From Colias croceus (Eukaryota; Arthropoda; Insecta; Lepidoptera; Pieridae), in the NCBI RefSeq assembly GCF_905220415.1, contig NC_059568.1, forward strand, positions 496,001 to 560,000: a stretch of DNA of 64,000 bases. The letters run 5' to 3'. Within the stretch, counting starts at the first letter, position 1. The number at the start of each line of letters is the position of its first letter. This document shows, piece after piece, positions 44,274 to 57,800 of the stretch. The position numbers and the translations under genes were made by a program. The notes under the pieces were generated by a model. That model was not told the DNA's origin and made no database searches. It saw only the letters and a program-made list of their open reading frames with translations.

Positions 44274-44949
44274 TAATTCTATAAGTACTTTTTCTAAAAA
44301 TCTAGTATTACAAAATATACTTCTGTTCTATATTCAGTATTCAAATGCCATAGATCACCGATGCAACACAATGGTAGATAAACATCGATGTCAAAGTTTA
44401 AGCAAAGATTATCACTCGGCTTCTGTTAACATCTTGCGGTTATTTGTTACGCTTTCGTTCCAATGGAATTATACGATCAGATAGGGATAATGTTGTTTTG
44501 ATATTATCTTTTATATGTTTATTGCTTGTAGAAATCAAACGGTGCAACCGCAAGTTCTAGAAATCTTTTTGTGCTCTTACGCAAGAATAGTATGAGGGCG
44601 ATTATTTCTCAAATAATAATCTATAAGGACTTTATATTTCCTACCCCATATTCTTCCACTCAGTTCTGAAATATCTACTAATAAAGAAACATCATCATCG
44701 GGGTGTTCCAAATGTTATATATTATGTTGAACGTATTGCACAATATACGAGAATGTATATCATATTAATGTGCACTTTAACATTAGATAATAGATTGAAA
44801 ATAAACCCGCGTTCTGTCTTGACGACATTTTTAACAAATTGATCTAAATAATATTATTGTCCCTGTTGACTAACAGGGATTTCAATGTGACGGCATTGAA
44901 ATCAAAATAGACTGATGTCGAAAGATCGAATTAGATAGCGCCTTGCACA

Positions 44950-45161
44950 TCCATACTAATATTATAAATGCGAAAGTAACTCTGTCTGTCTGTCTGTCTG
45001 TTACTCAATCACGCCTAAACTACTGAACCAATTTTCATGAAATTTGATATGGAGATATTTTGATACCCGAGAAAGGACATAGGCTATTTTTTATCCCGGG
45101 AAAATGACGCCATCCCGGAAATTCTTTGACTGCGCGGGCGAAGCCGCGGGCGAAAACCTAG
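44950..45161 (+). mobile_element. Lep1-like Helitron copy
   Basis: Starts TCCATACTAATATTATAAAT after A and ends GCGGGCGAAAACCTAG before T, with (CTGT)n and CACGCCTAAACTACTGAACC inside. Confidence 0.78.
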
Positions 45162-48100
45162 TATGCAATAAATAAGAATAGAATGAAGTTCAACACCTAA
45201 CGATTTGTATCAGAAATAACGAGAAGGTTCTGGAAAGCGCAGTGACGTCAATACGTTGCATTTGACAGCAAAACTAATATATGTCTTCAGGTGGCCTGCA
45301 ACTGACACGCTTCGAACTATTCGAGGTTAAATGAATAGGTCATAACTATACACTGGCCTATGGCTATGCACACGATCGATAAAAGATACATTATTGATGA
45401 GTAATTGAACAAAAAAGTGAGCCAAACATGTTTTGTAATGTTTTAAAAATATTGAAATAATGTGACTAAAGTTCCCAATCAAATGAATTAAAAAATAAGG
45501 AATGCCGTAACAGTTCAATTATAAATGAACGATGCTTCTTTAGAATAATAAAATATTGGAATACTATAGGACACAAATAAAAAACAGACACAGCAATTGG
45601 TTGATATGTCGACATTTAGTGTTAAATTGAAAAAATAGCATCCTGCTATTCAATTGCAGCCTGATAAGACCAGGGCAATTGTGTGTCATCCTGTATACCT
45701 CATTCAATTTTATCTCCTTACATTCTTGCACTTGCTCATAAATTGGCACTTGGCAATAAATTGCCGACAGATCTGAGATAACAAACATTTTTAGTCAGTG
45801 GTCACCTTTTATTTATTTTTACTCATTTAAACTAAAATAAATAAAAATAAAGTGTATCGAGATGATGAAATCTGTTTGTATTTTATTCACAAACTGATAA
45901 AAATAAATTTATTGAATGTTTATTATCCTGTTCAACACAAGATACCATGTAGCGATATCGTTATCGTTTTTTTTTGAATTAAATAATTATTTGTGCATAA
46001 TTATAATTTTTATAAAAGTTGTGACACATTACAAATATGTATTTTTATATGGCTTATTTGAATATCGAATGCTGAAGTATATAAATAAATTTTATCAGTA
46101 CCCAGTTTAAAAAATACTTTCTAAGACTATTTATTATGAAAGCAAAAGGAGTCAGTACATATAGGCATCTCTGGGGAATCTCTAGGGAATCTGGATCTAT
46201 GATGCAATGGATACAAATAGCAAAAATTTAAAGAAATTGCTTGAAGCAATAAATCCGCCTTTTGCATCAAATTTCCAGGTTTTATATAAAACTAGCTGTG
46301 CCCCGCGATGTTACCCGCATTGCTCCGTTCCTGTTGGTCTTAGCGTGATGTATAGCCTATATAGCCTTCCTCGATAACTAACACCGACATAATTTTTCAA
46401 ATCGGACCAGTAGTCCCGAGATCAGCGCGTTCAAACAAACAAACTCTTCAGCTTTATAATATTAAGTATAGATCGGTATTTTCTGTTTTTGCATGCAATA
46501 AAGATTATAAATAAATAAAACAAAAAGCTTCAAGCGCTGCTACAGAAAGCTTATCTCCGTTGTTTCTCAGATATTTCTAGTAACAGCGGCCATCTTTAAT
46601 TTCGGTCAGGTGACAAATAACACGTGTAACATGTAATAACTAATAACACGTATATTGTGCAGGAAGTGATTCTCGTTTTGTCGACACTTAGTGTATCCGC
46701 TCAATCACTGAACTTGGGATGTAATCGTAGTACCTAATTGGTGCTTGTCGTTTGTTAATTATTGGTGCCTATGCTTCGGATATAATAGCGTGTAGTACTA
46801 GTATAGTATTATATTAACTTCAAGGAGAGGCCTCAATTATATTACGTTAATAATTTTAACTTTCTTGGCTATCTTACCTACTTGGCTTGGCTTTATGTCG
46901 TACATTGCGCATGCGACTCAATTTTTATGACATAATTTTGGTCCAAAAGTAGAGTGTGTTTGTAAAAAATTTAAAATATTTTCAGCATATTTTATGAAGT
47001 TTAACTATTTCAATAATCAAAACCAGAACGATGAAATGACTTCGTAAAACTATCTATCAAGTTAATTATATTATCGAGGTAAAATTGATTGCGAAAACTG
47101 ATTTTAAATGCATCCGCAAGGTATCTTCCTAGGTGAGGGTTATCACGATTTTCTTCGTAAAAAATATGTTAACTTTAGTACCTAAGTATATAATGTAAAA
47201 AAAGTTGAATTTATTACTATTAAGTACTAGAATGTTCTTTACGTTTAAATTGCACATAGTTACAAATTACAAAAAATAAATTTAAGGATTTTACTCTCAG
47301 AGAAGTAATATTAAATTAAAAGATAAACAATGTCTGAACAAATAATGTGTATTTGGGAGTTGTTTATATTTTACACGTTTATAATATTTAAGATATTTAT
47401 TTTAGAATAAAATTCAACGAATTTACATAAAATTTTCGAAAATACTTGTATAATAAATATATACATAAGTTTCCTGTATCAAATATATTCCAGTTTTGAG
47501 GGACTCTTCTTTTTTCAACATAGTGGTTGAAATGAATAATGAATATATCTATCACTAATTTAAAATAAAGGTTATTTTTGCCGGCTACTAAATATTCCCG
47601 GCTTCGCTTGTTTCTTACCTACTTGATAAAAAATACAACCTACAATACATTTTAAACTATCTGCGTTTTTATCAAATTCTGTTCAAATCGAATCAGTCGT
47701 TTTTGAGTTATTGAATAACTTACAATTACATATAAAGAAATAAACTTTAAGTTAACATTTATAGTATCAAAGACATTATCAAGGAAACTGTTCTGAGAAA
47801 TTGCCAATGCTAATGCATTTTTATATTCTTTTATGTAATACATGATTATAATAATATGCACTAGGAATATAAAAAAACATTTGAATTAATATCCTTTTAG
47901 TAACGTGACCCACTTTGTCTCGAATTTATGAGTCGTTTATATTCAGGTAAAATGCATAATATATTTATTTTAGAAATCAGGAAAAAATATTGAGAAATAT
48001 ACTTTATAGATAAATGGTGTTATTGAGTCACCTTGAAGTGTTGGTTAAATTGATGAGTAAATTTTTAAGACTCATTTTTTTTTTCTCGGCTATTTAGTGA

Positions 48101-48632
48101 ATATTTATTTTGGTAAATTATGTATTAAGATTTCTTTAGAATATTCTTACGTTGGAAACCGCACTTCGGATACATATACACTATACAGTATTATATAGAC
48201 TTGTATAATACATTATAGTTTTTAAAATAACGCTTAATTTACTTTAAATCTCTAGGTTAAATTGTGTTTGAAAAAGTTTAGGTGTGCGCTCTTTTCGCGT
48301 AAACTTTTGAAAACTTCTAAACTGTGACGTAGCTAACTATATTATTGATAATAAAACTTCTGAAGTAAATGGGTATTTTTTATGTTTATTAAAATTAATA
48401 AAATGTAATAAAGATTTTTTTTTAATTTAGATATATAAATTTTTCAATAGTTTTAAGAGACACACCCATTAAAGGGGGACGAAAAACACTAGATCCAGGT
48501 GACCTATTTTATAGCTGTATCTGGGAGATAATTAATTCAGCGTTAGTCCGCCCATATATCAGACGATCGATCGGTTGCAACTGCGCCTGTTATTATTATA
48601 TACAGTATTGAAATGTTAGGTCGGGTGGTGTC
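45162..48632. other. Noncoding stretch with one Helitron copy
   Basis: Contains a minus-orientation Lep1-like Helitron at 46,292-46,472 (CTAGCTGTGCCCCGCGATGT to the complement of TCTATACTTAATAT). The remainder is AT-rich with no supported exon. Confidence 0.45.
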
Positions 48633-48640
48633 TATATAAG
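48633..48640 (+). promoter_or_regulatory. TATA box of the TTC39 promoter
   Basis: TATATAAG in a locally GC-rich context, about 100 bp upstream of the first ATG. A start near 48,665 would follow at the usual spacing. TCACATT at 48,680 is an initiator-like alternative. Confidence 0.6.
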
Positions 48641-48734
48641 GCGGGGTGGCAGCTTCCCTCCGGCAGGGTCGGCCAGGACTCACATTCGGAGCGGCAGCGG
48701 GCCTAGGCAGACGTGCCTGGGTCCCGGCCCCACA

Positions 48735-48821
48735 ATGGGGCTCTCGGTCAAAGTACACCGTAAAGCGCGGCGGAAACGTAAATGGCGGTTGGTGTCCAAG
48801 GAGATCGAGCGCCTCATGAAG
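48735..48821 (+). CDS. TTC39: Basic first coding exon assigned to TTC39
   Basis: Encodes 29 residues starting MGLSVKVHRKARRKRKWRL and ending IERLMK. It lies just after a TATA-type promoter and ends at GTTCGT, a weak but acceptable donor, in phase 0 to match the acceptor at 58,926. The Arg/Lys-rich run could be a nuclear or membrane-surface targeting signal. The next exon has its own ATG (58,942), so an alternative promoter would still give a normal TTC39 start. Confidence 0.6.
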
Positions 48822-51800
48822 GTTCGTTGCGTTTTTATCAGTTTTTAATTGTTTTGTGTGGACGAGCGGACTCGAGCTAGGCGGAGCTGGGCGGATGCTG
48901 GGCGATGCTTTTTATCCTTTTATTTTCTATTTATATTCAATAGGATTACTTTCTAGTATTAAGAGGAAACGATTTAATCAATTTCGCGTATTTTTTGAGA
49001 ATTTCTTTTGTTTTCTTTTGGGATATTTGATAGGGCTAGTTGGTGTGACGCCAGCGCATCGACGAGCGGCATTCAACAAGTGCTCGAAGCAAAATTGAAC
49101 CCGCAACCGTTGCGTAAATGTATATGATATATTAATTTATTATTGTCTTTAAAATTTAAAGTAAAACTATTGTTCTCGTGCTATTCAACCGTGAAATAAT
49201 TATTGTGTGAAATTTTATAAATATCATTAACACCTTTTTGCGAGAGAAATAAAATATGATTAAAATATTATAGTTCCTAAAGGCGATGGCACAATGAAAG
49301 CGAATGCAATTGCATTGCGATTTTTAATGCAGGCGATTTTTTTTATTTCTATAAATAGATAAGGCCGCCATTTTGTGGAAATTTCTAGAACTGAAAATCG
49401 ATAACTGCATAGGTGGCGCCCCCACCCACGTAGCCTGTACAAAATGGCCACCTGGTGGGCGTTGTCTTTATGACATGAAAAAATATGTTCCTTATATATT
49501 TTTTATATGATTTTTTGTAATCTTTGCGTTTTTTTAACATTATATTGCGGCTTATAATTAACTTGCAATAGCATTGGATAAGAAAAAAAACACAAAAAAG
49601 TTAAGATTAATTTTATAAAATAAAAATAATTGGTAATAACATAATTTTAAGAAATATTTAACTTACTAAAAAAAAGTTTTAAATAAATAATATTAAATAA
49701 AATTAAAAAAAAATGACGACGGCCGCCATTACTGGGTGCGGTCCAGCGCTCGTTCACAGTCTAGAACAAAGAGCCCTCGGCACTTCTTTGTCTCAACAAC
49801 CAACCCTTACTTGACATTTGTTTCAAAAGATTAATTGAACGCATAATAATATGCATGCGACCTTATTGTCAATGTTATAAGTAACCGGTTCGGAATAGCT
49901 AATTACGTTTTAGAAAGCTGCAAGGACCTAAGCAAAATATAAAATAAAGAGAAAAAAATGTGAAATCGGTGAGGTGGGGTATTGCGACATTCGTTATCTA
50001 TTATTGTATGCATATTCATTTTTCGATGGTTATTTTATTCGATAGAAAGTTCTAGAACGTTACGTATTATAATTATTTCGTGGCGTCCCTTCCACCCTCG
50101 CAGGCATGCGCCGTAGGAACAGTCCCGCCCACACGCTTCTGCGCAACCATGGGGCGTTGTCACGTTGTTCCAGGACTTTGCTATATGTTTTATTTATTCT
50201 ATGGAATGTTCTCGAACGTTTTGTATTATGTATAACATGACATTCCCCGCGCCCCCGCAGGCATGCGCCGTAGCAACCACCCCGCCCACACGCTTCTGTC
50301 CAACTTTAGGGCGTTGTCACGTTGTTCTAGAACATATTAGTCTCTCTTATCATCTCTATCTCATGGAAAATTCTAGTACGTTTCGTATTATCGATATATC
50401 ATGGCGTCCCCCGCACCCCTTGCACGCATGCGCCCTAGCAATATCCGCCCAACAATGCCGGCCCACGCGCTTCTGCGTATGTTTAGGGCGTTGTCACGTT
50501 GTCCCAGAACTTTGGTATATGTAATATGTTTTCCATGGAAAGTTCCAGTACGTTTCGTATTATCGATATATCATGGCGTCCCCCGCACCCCTTGCACGCA
50601 TGCGCCCTAGCAATATCCACCCAACAATGCTGGCCCACGCGCTTCTGCGTATATTTAGGGCGTTGTCACGTTGTTCCAGAACCCTGCTATATTATGTAAT
50701 ATGTTTTTCATGGAAAGTTCCAGAACGTTTCGTATTATCGATATATCATGGCGTCCCCCGCACCCCTTGCACGCATGCGCCCTAGCAATATCCGCCCAAC
50801 AATGCCGGCCCACGCGCTTCTGCGTATATTTAGGGCGTTGTCACGTTGTTCCAGAACCCTGCTATATTATGTAATATGTTTTCCATGGAAAGTTCCAGAA
50901 CGTTTCGTATTATCGATATATAATGGTGCCCCCTCAGGGTGCACGCATGCGCTGTAACAAGGGTCCCGCCCACACGCTTCTGCGCATCCATAGGGCGTTG
51001 TCACGTTGTTCTAGAACTTCGGCATCTACTATTGAGTGCATATTCATTTTTTCGATGCGTAATTTATTTGATCGAATGTTCTGGAACATTAGTATTATTT
51101 ATTATGGCGTTCCAACCCGCACCCCCTGTACACATGCGCAAAGACTCCGCCCACCCGCTTCCTGCGAGCAGCTTGAGGGGGTTGTCACGTTGTTCTAGAA
51201 CATCTTTATGGACTTATTAATTCGATGGAAAGTTCTAGAACGTTTAGTAACATAATTGAATTATGGCGTTCCATCCCCGCACCCCTTACAACATATGCGC
51301 TGTTGCAAATGCTCCGCCCACCCGCTTCTGCGCAACTCTATAGCTGCTTAAGCCCTAGGCTTTGGCAGATTGTTCTGGAACTGCATAGAATATTTCCGCC
51401 ATTTGCAATGTGATCGCCGGAGCTTGCGGTTCGTGGCGCTAGTGGTGCGTAGGTAGGTAAATTAATATTTTTTTAAATGGTTTGAATTTTTGTGGGAATT
51501 CGCAGCTCGTCTGTTTTTTGTTTTGGTTTTAGGGATTTAAACTTTATCTTTTTAATTTCAGTTCACATATACACAATTAAATTGTTTTTTTTTTTAACAT
51601 ACAAAATTGTATGGGTCTGCACAAACCCTCTTAAATTTGAGATTATAATTTATTCCTTTAGTCTCCTTTAATATTTATTTTTATTGACAACTTTAAATGA
51701 CGAAATCACAGGAAGAAATTATTCTTAAACTATAGTATAATTATGTATGTAAGTATATAATATAAATATTATTTGTCACTAATCCTCTACGAAACAAAGA

Positions 51801-54800
51801 AATCATAGTAAACTCGAGGTTAAATAAATCTATCAATTTATTATTCAATACAATGAGGTTTCGCCAATACATTCTCAATTTTCTATAATAAACGTCATAA
51901 CTGCTCCATCAAACGGCTATTATATCGATTGCAAATACATTTTTAAAGAAGCGGTAATAGCGGTTGACTGGAACAAAGCATTTTAAATTATAGCCGTCTT
52001 ATATTCACCAAATTGGCCTGTCGGTTTATAATTTCAATATAATTGCTCAATAGTGACGTCTTGTACTTCAATCAAACAATAATTATGAATTGACGTGGCG
52101 TGTGACCAGCGCATATGTGTAGCATATGACCTAGCTTCCATTGAGTTATTTTATCAAGAATAAAGTTATGTTACAAGTAGATGGTGAAGAGGTAGCAACA
52201 ACAAAAAGCTATCTCTAATTTAACTTTCTATAGATAATAATTAATTCACGAATATTGTTTTATAATGTCGGATGGATTTTATTAATTGATTATTATTTGA
52301 ATAAGACATTAAAAGATAGTTAATAATTTTTTAATTGGAAAAGGTAGATGATAATATATTCGAAAATCTTCTTCGATTTGGTGTATCTCAGTTATATGAT
52401 GTTTATCACACAATTTACTGTTATGTTTACTGAAACACACACTTATATAAAGACTCTAATTGAATCCTAATTGGACCTTCTTCGCTGATACTCTATGCCA
52501 GTTTGCATAATGAATTTAGCATTCATGTTGAATTAGTAAGGATAATAGGTCGGATTCCCAATTTGTAGAGAATTCAAGATGAGAGAGAATGAGATTCCTT
52601 ACTATTTAATGGAATAAAAAACTAAACAAAAAATATTGAACATAATTATAGCGAGTTATAAAACAAAAGCGTGTTTAATAAACTTGGCGGACTTAAAAAT
52701 GAGATAGACAAAACAAAAATTACAATTGTTAAATCAACTGTAAGATAATCTTCGGAATTTGCACCCATTAACCTGTTTTTAGTTACTCCTAAGGTAACTA
52801 AATCCCTCGAAACTTTTGTCACCTCAACTTCCAAATATTTAACCATAAACTTAAAATAATCAAAGCTAAAAGTATAAACTTGTCGTTAACTTAAGTTTCC
52901 TTGTTAAAACTTCCAACTAACGAACACCTTTGACACACGATGCGCGATGCTCAAGCGAGTGACCACCGCGAAAGATGAGACGGTTGACGAACAAACTTGT
53001 GATTGTTAAGTGTTAGGGATATTGATAAATCGCGGATCAGGAAAGTCTGTATTTGGTGTAAGTTGATACTGTTGATTTTTGTGGCGGTTATCAGAATATA
53101 GGTTAATTTTTGAATAGGAATTAATGGACGCCATAATGTATTTGCCTTTGCGATTTGATGGTTGCAAATTATTATTAACTGATTTCAAGTGAAATTTAAT
53201 TAACAAATGTAATTAACATTTTTGAGTAGTTTCACTAAGAAGTATGTTCAATACAAAGAAAAAAGTAAATTTTCTGATACGAAATTAAATTCTGATAAGC
53301 GATAAGATGTTATGATTCATTCCAAGTTATAAGGTTTTTTGTTTTAACTCTAATCATGATACGTTTCTCTCTCGAACTATCTAAACATTATAATGAAAGC
53401 TCAATTTTTATGAATTTTTGTAGTATCCATTGCGTCTGAAAATAGGTCATAATTTATATTTCCTAATTATTACCGTTGCCGGTTGAACTGTATTCATACA
53501 ATAAATTTTATAGTATAGCTCACAGTATGACCACGCCTTTAAACTACAACGCCATTTCAATGTACAAGCGGAAGCGATAGCAATAAGCGATTATAATTAT
53601 TACTAAACTTTATTTTTACTACTTATTTGTAATAAAAATATGTTTATTTAAAATCCCTATCGCATAATATCTCCATTATATTTTATGTAAACGTAATTGT
53701 AACAAGGTTTTAATAGATATATGTGAATAAAAACATTACGAATCAATTTCTTTGTGATTTCCTGTGATTTCATTAAAATTACTATTTATTCTGCTTTACT
53801 CTGACTTTACAAACATGTCTAGTTAAAACTGGTGTAGTTTTTACTTTTTTGTATTGAATTATCCAAATAGCTTATTGTCACAGTAAACTAAATAAAATAA
53901 AATTCGAGCAATAAAAATATATAAAACGGATATCATATTTAAAGTTTAAAAAAAATAACTAATTAATCTAAGAAAAAATGATATCTTATAATAGATCTAG
54001 ATTAAATCAAAGCGATCGAATCGGATGATTCAACTTCAAACGGTTGTTTGTATTTTGATTTATATTTATATAGTAATTGATAGCAATAATTTCATCATAT
54101 ACCTATAATTTACATAAAACAGTGTTCAATAAAATAAAGATATAATCATAGATACACAGCATAAATGCAAATGTATGTAATCTCTGCCCTCTGCAAATGT
54201 CAAGGAAATACGGTAAATTCACTAAAATTTACCGTTCCTTTTTCTCATACAAAATGCATAATTAATCTTTAACAAAAATAAAAGTAAAATTTACCGTATT
54301 TAACTCTGCTTACATTGTACTTTGTACACTAAATATTTCGCCCCTATTTCTTAATGTTATCCCTTTAATTCTATCCGGACTTTGTTGGTAATCTGTCCAA
54401 TATATGTATAGTTGAGGGGGTGACGGGTCTGTATTCAAAAAAGTAGGTTATATGTATCTATACTTCATTAGGTAGCAAATTCTATCATATTAAATGTTTC
54501 CAGTAATCATTCATCCATTCCAGTATTCTATAGATAGTATTTATTGGGTTAGTGAGAATGCTATTTGTTACAGAATAAATTATACGTTCTTTTTATCTGA
54601 ATGGTATCGAATGTTTTTTTTATAAAATTACTAGCTGTTGCCCGCAGCTTCTCCTGCGTGGGAACATGATACAAATTTTCATCCCCTATTTTATCCCCTT
54701 GGGGGTAGAATTGATCAAAATCCTTTCTTAGGGAACGCCTCCGTCCTAACATCTACCTGCATGCCAAATTTCAGCCCGATCCGTCCAGTGGTTTGGGCTG

Positions 54801-57800
54801 TGCGTTGATAGATCACTATATCAGTCACCTTTGAGTTTTATATATGTACATATATAGATAAGTATATTTTGCTGAGAGTGAAGTTAGTATATATCTAATG
54901 GTTGTGAATTTATTGTCACTCTCAGTGTGTTTTCAAAACTCATTAGACGCATTTCATTTGCATTCTGTATCGAAATCAGTTTTATCACATTCGTTTTAGT
55001 GAGTGAACTGTGAAAGTTTAAAGTATAATAATCAAGTATAAAGTGGTGAGGAAATAAATAAATTATATACAAACGAGATATCTTATCCGTATATATAAAT
55101 AAATCAATCTTAAGTTACAATATATGATGCTTGTAAAGCAGATTTGTGAGAACGAGACCTACATAGGGATAACATAGTAACGCTTGATGCACTCAGGTAC
55201 CTACATTCAATTAATAAACTTAGTAATGCGGGCTTTAGGAATAATATAATAACTAGGCGAACGTACCGGGTCTAAACAATAATTTGGCTGTGTGTCGGTG
55301 AAATAATAAAATAAAATACGGAATTTATTTGATAAAGGACAAAAAACTTTCCTCTTTGTAGTAAAAGTATAAATTTTAATTAGTTTCATAAACATAAAGA
55401 ATGGAATATCTTTACCTAATGGAATATCTCCTGTATAAGTTGTTAAAATAATAATCTACGAAAGCAGTTATATAGGTAATATTTATGACCTTTCACCTTC
55501 CCTTGAATTAAATATTAGAAGCCCTATAAATACTCAAAGATTTTCACACGTAGCCTTCCACTAAAGTGCTTAGTTTAATCCATATACTGGAAACTTTGTA
55601 AATCCAATAACTATTAATCCAATTTCTACAACATAATCTATATAAAAGTAACACTGAACTACTGGTCCGATTTGAAAAATTCTTTCGGTGTTAGATAGCC
55701 TATTTATCGATGAAGGTTATAGGCTATATATCATCACGCTACGGTCAACAGGAGTGGAGTTACGGGGGTGAAACCGCGCGGAGCAGCTAGTCACATATAA
55801 ATATTCTGCCAGTGTTAAATATACCTTCAAAAGTAGCAAGTTATAATTCACAAAAGCATCTAGATGCAGCTGTTACACTATAAAAGTGATGTGAGATAAT
55901 GTAGCATACAATTAGTAACAAAACACAAGTACTGGAGTCTGGAAGGGTGCCTGGACAGGGGTCAGCCGAGTAGGGCCAATCCTGCTTTATTGGCATGATG
56001 AGAGAGTTAATTTTGAATTTGCTGTTATGTTGTACATTTGCATATGTATTTGGTATTAAGCTCCGCTCTTAAATTAAAAAATTTAGAAAACCAAGTTTAC
56101 GGGCATTTTGATGAAAAAATTCTATACTTAAGACAACAATTCGACGACAATAGTGACAAAAATTCATTCAAACAACTGCTCCAAATATCAATATTTATAT
56201 CTATACTAATATTATAAAGCTGAACAGTTTGTTTGTTTTTTTGTTTGAACGCGCTAATCTCGGGAACTACTGGTCCGATTTGAAAAATTCTTTCGGTGTT
56301 AGATAGCCCATTTATCGCAGCTGCAGGAGCAGCTAACTGCTAAATAAAGGGCAAGACTTGCGCACGCGCATATTTTCTCGTAGTTCTCAAATTATAACAT
56401 TCTCAATTGTTGAACTCGAATAATATTTTCGCGGAGATATTTATCCGTGTCTATAAAACTCCTCAAAATCTGTTCATCTATTTTGACGTCAAAAGAAAAG
56501 TTCCTACTTATGAAATTAAAAGTGAAATCGGCTTAAATAAAAAAAGTATCCCTCGTTGTGTTACTGAAGTTTTTCCCAGCGGTTTAGTTTACATAAAGTG
56601 TACCTAGTATTGGATTCAGATGATCTCTTATCGTGTATCTTCTTGTTATCTGTGAATAAATAATGAATGAAGATAGATAACTTACGTGTTGCTTGGTTAG
56701 GTTAGCTATTTAGATTCCTATTTTAATTAGGAAGGGATTCATGTGTGAAATATAGCGTTATGTTTATTAAAATGTAGGCTGTTTAGGATTATTTTTAAAC
56801 ATCATAATGAATGAAAGTGAATTCATACAAACCAAAAAATATTAGGTACTTTCTATTAATAAAAAATTAAAATTGTTTTACACGTGTAAAACGTGTTCTA
56901 CACTATTTTGGATAGAAAGATCATTTGCTCGTTTATTGGCAAAATTTTAAGGAAAAGTAAATTATTAGTTGGCTTAAATAGAAGTGATGACGTACACGAT
57001 TGTACACTTCTAGTATACAACATGTAAACCTAATGAGAGGCCATAAATTGCTTCCGGTCATGGCATATAGCACTTATCTTGTTTCCAACGGTTTCATAAT
57101 AATGACTAGGTATAATGTCTGTCTAATTTTCAATAGTATAGAAGCAAGACCATTGGGCATGAGATATTGTACAGATTATTTAATTCTAGTGTTTAAATTG
57201 GAATGATTCATGATTGGCATTTAATATCTGAAATTATGTTTGTATCATTTGATCATAAAAATTGAGTGTGGGACATTTTTCCTTATTCCTTTTATACATT
57301 TAGTAGGTTTTATGTTCCATATCTATTACATTATTGATCGACCATGTATAATATACGGATAACGGTGACAAGTGGCATACAATGGATAGTTCTATACCTT
57401 AGCTTGTACATATAAGTGAGGGTGTTCATTTAATAAAAATCTCTACGTGAATGTCGCTAAATATAGATGAGGGACTATTGTGTCCTCCGGCAGTCATCTA
57501 CAATAAACCCATTCATTTGAAATTGATCGGTAACTGTATTGATATATGTTGTTATGGAGATTCGTTGTATTCGTGTTTATCACGCAATATACCTTTTGGA
57601 TATGTGAATATATTTTCTTTTTCAATTGGGAATAAAAATAAATAAATAAAATCTTTATTTGAATTCATACATTAATATGTTACAATAGATTGGGGTTCAA
57701 AAATGCACTATTATAATAAAAAAAATAGCTTGAGGCTTATATATCTTTACTTAGCTGAATTAGATTTGTAGGTACTTCTCTATGTTTTAAACTCGTAAAC

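Noticed and set aside
50165..51413. A chain of overlapping plus-strand open frames with repeated peptides
   Set aside because: They arise from the period of the HSE array, with frames shifting between units because unit lengths are not multiples of three. No start context or splice logic.
56407..56607. Possible small gene with 66-codon frame next to a Helitron copy
   Set aside because: Starts at TTG, no promoter, splice or family evidence; probably chance or an old repeat.
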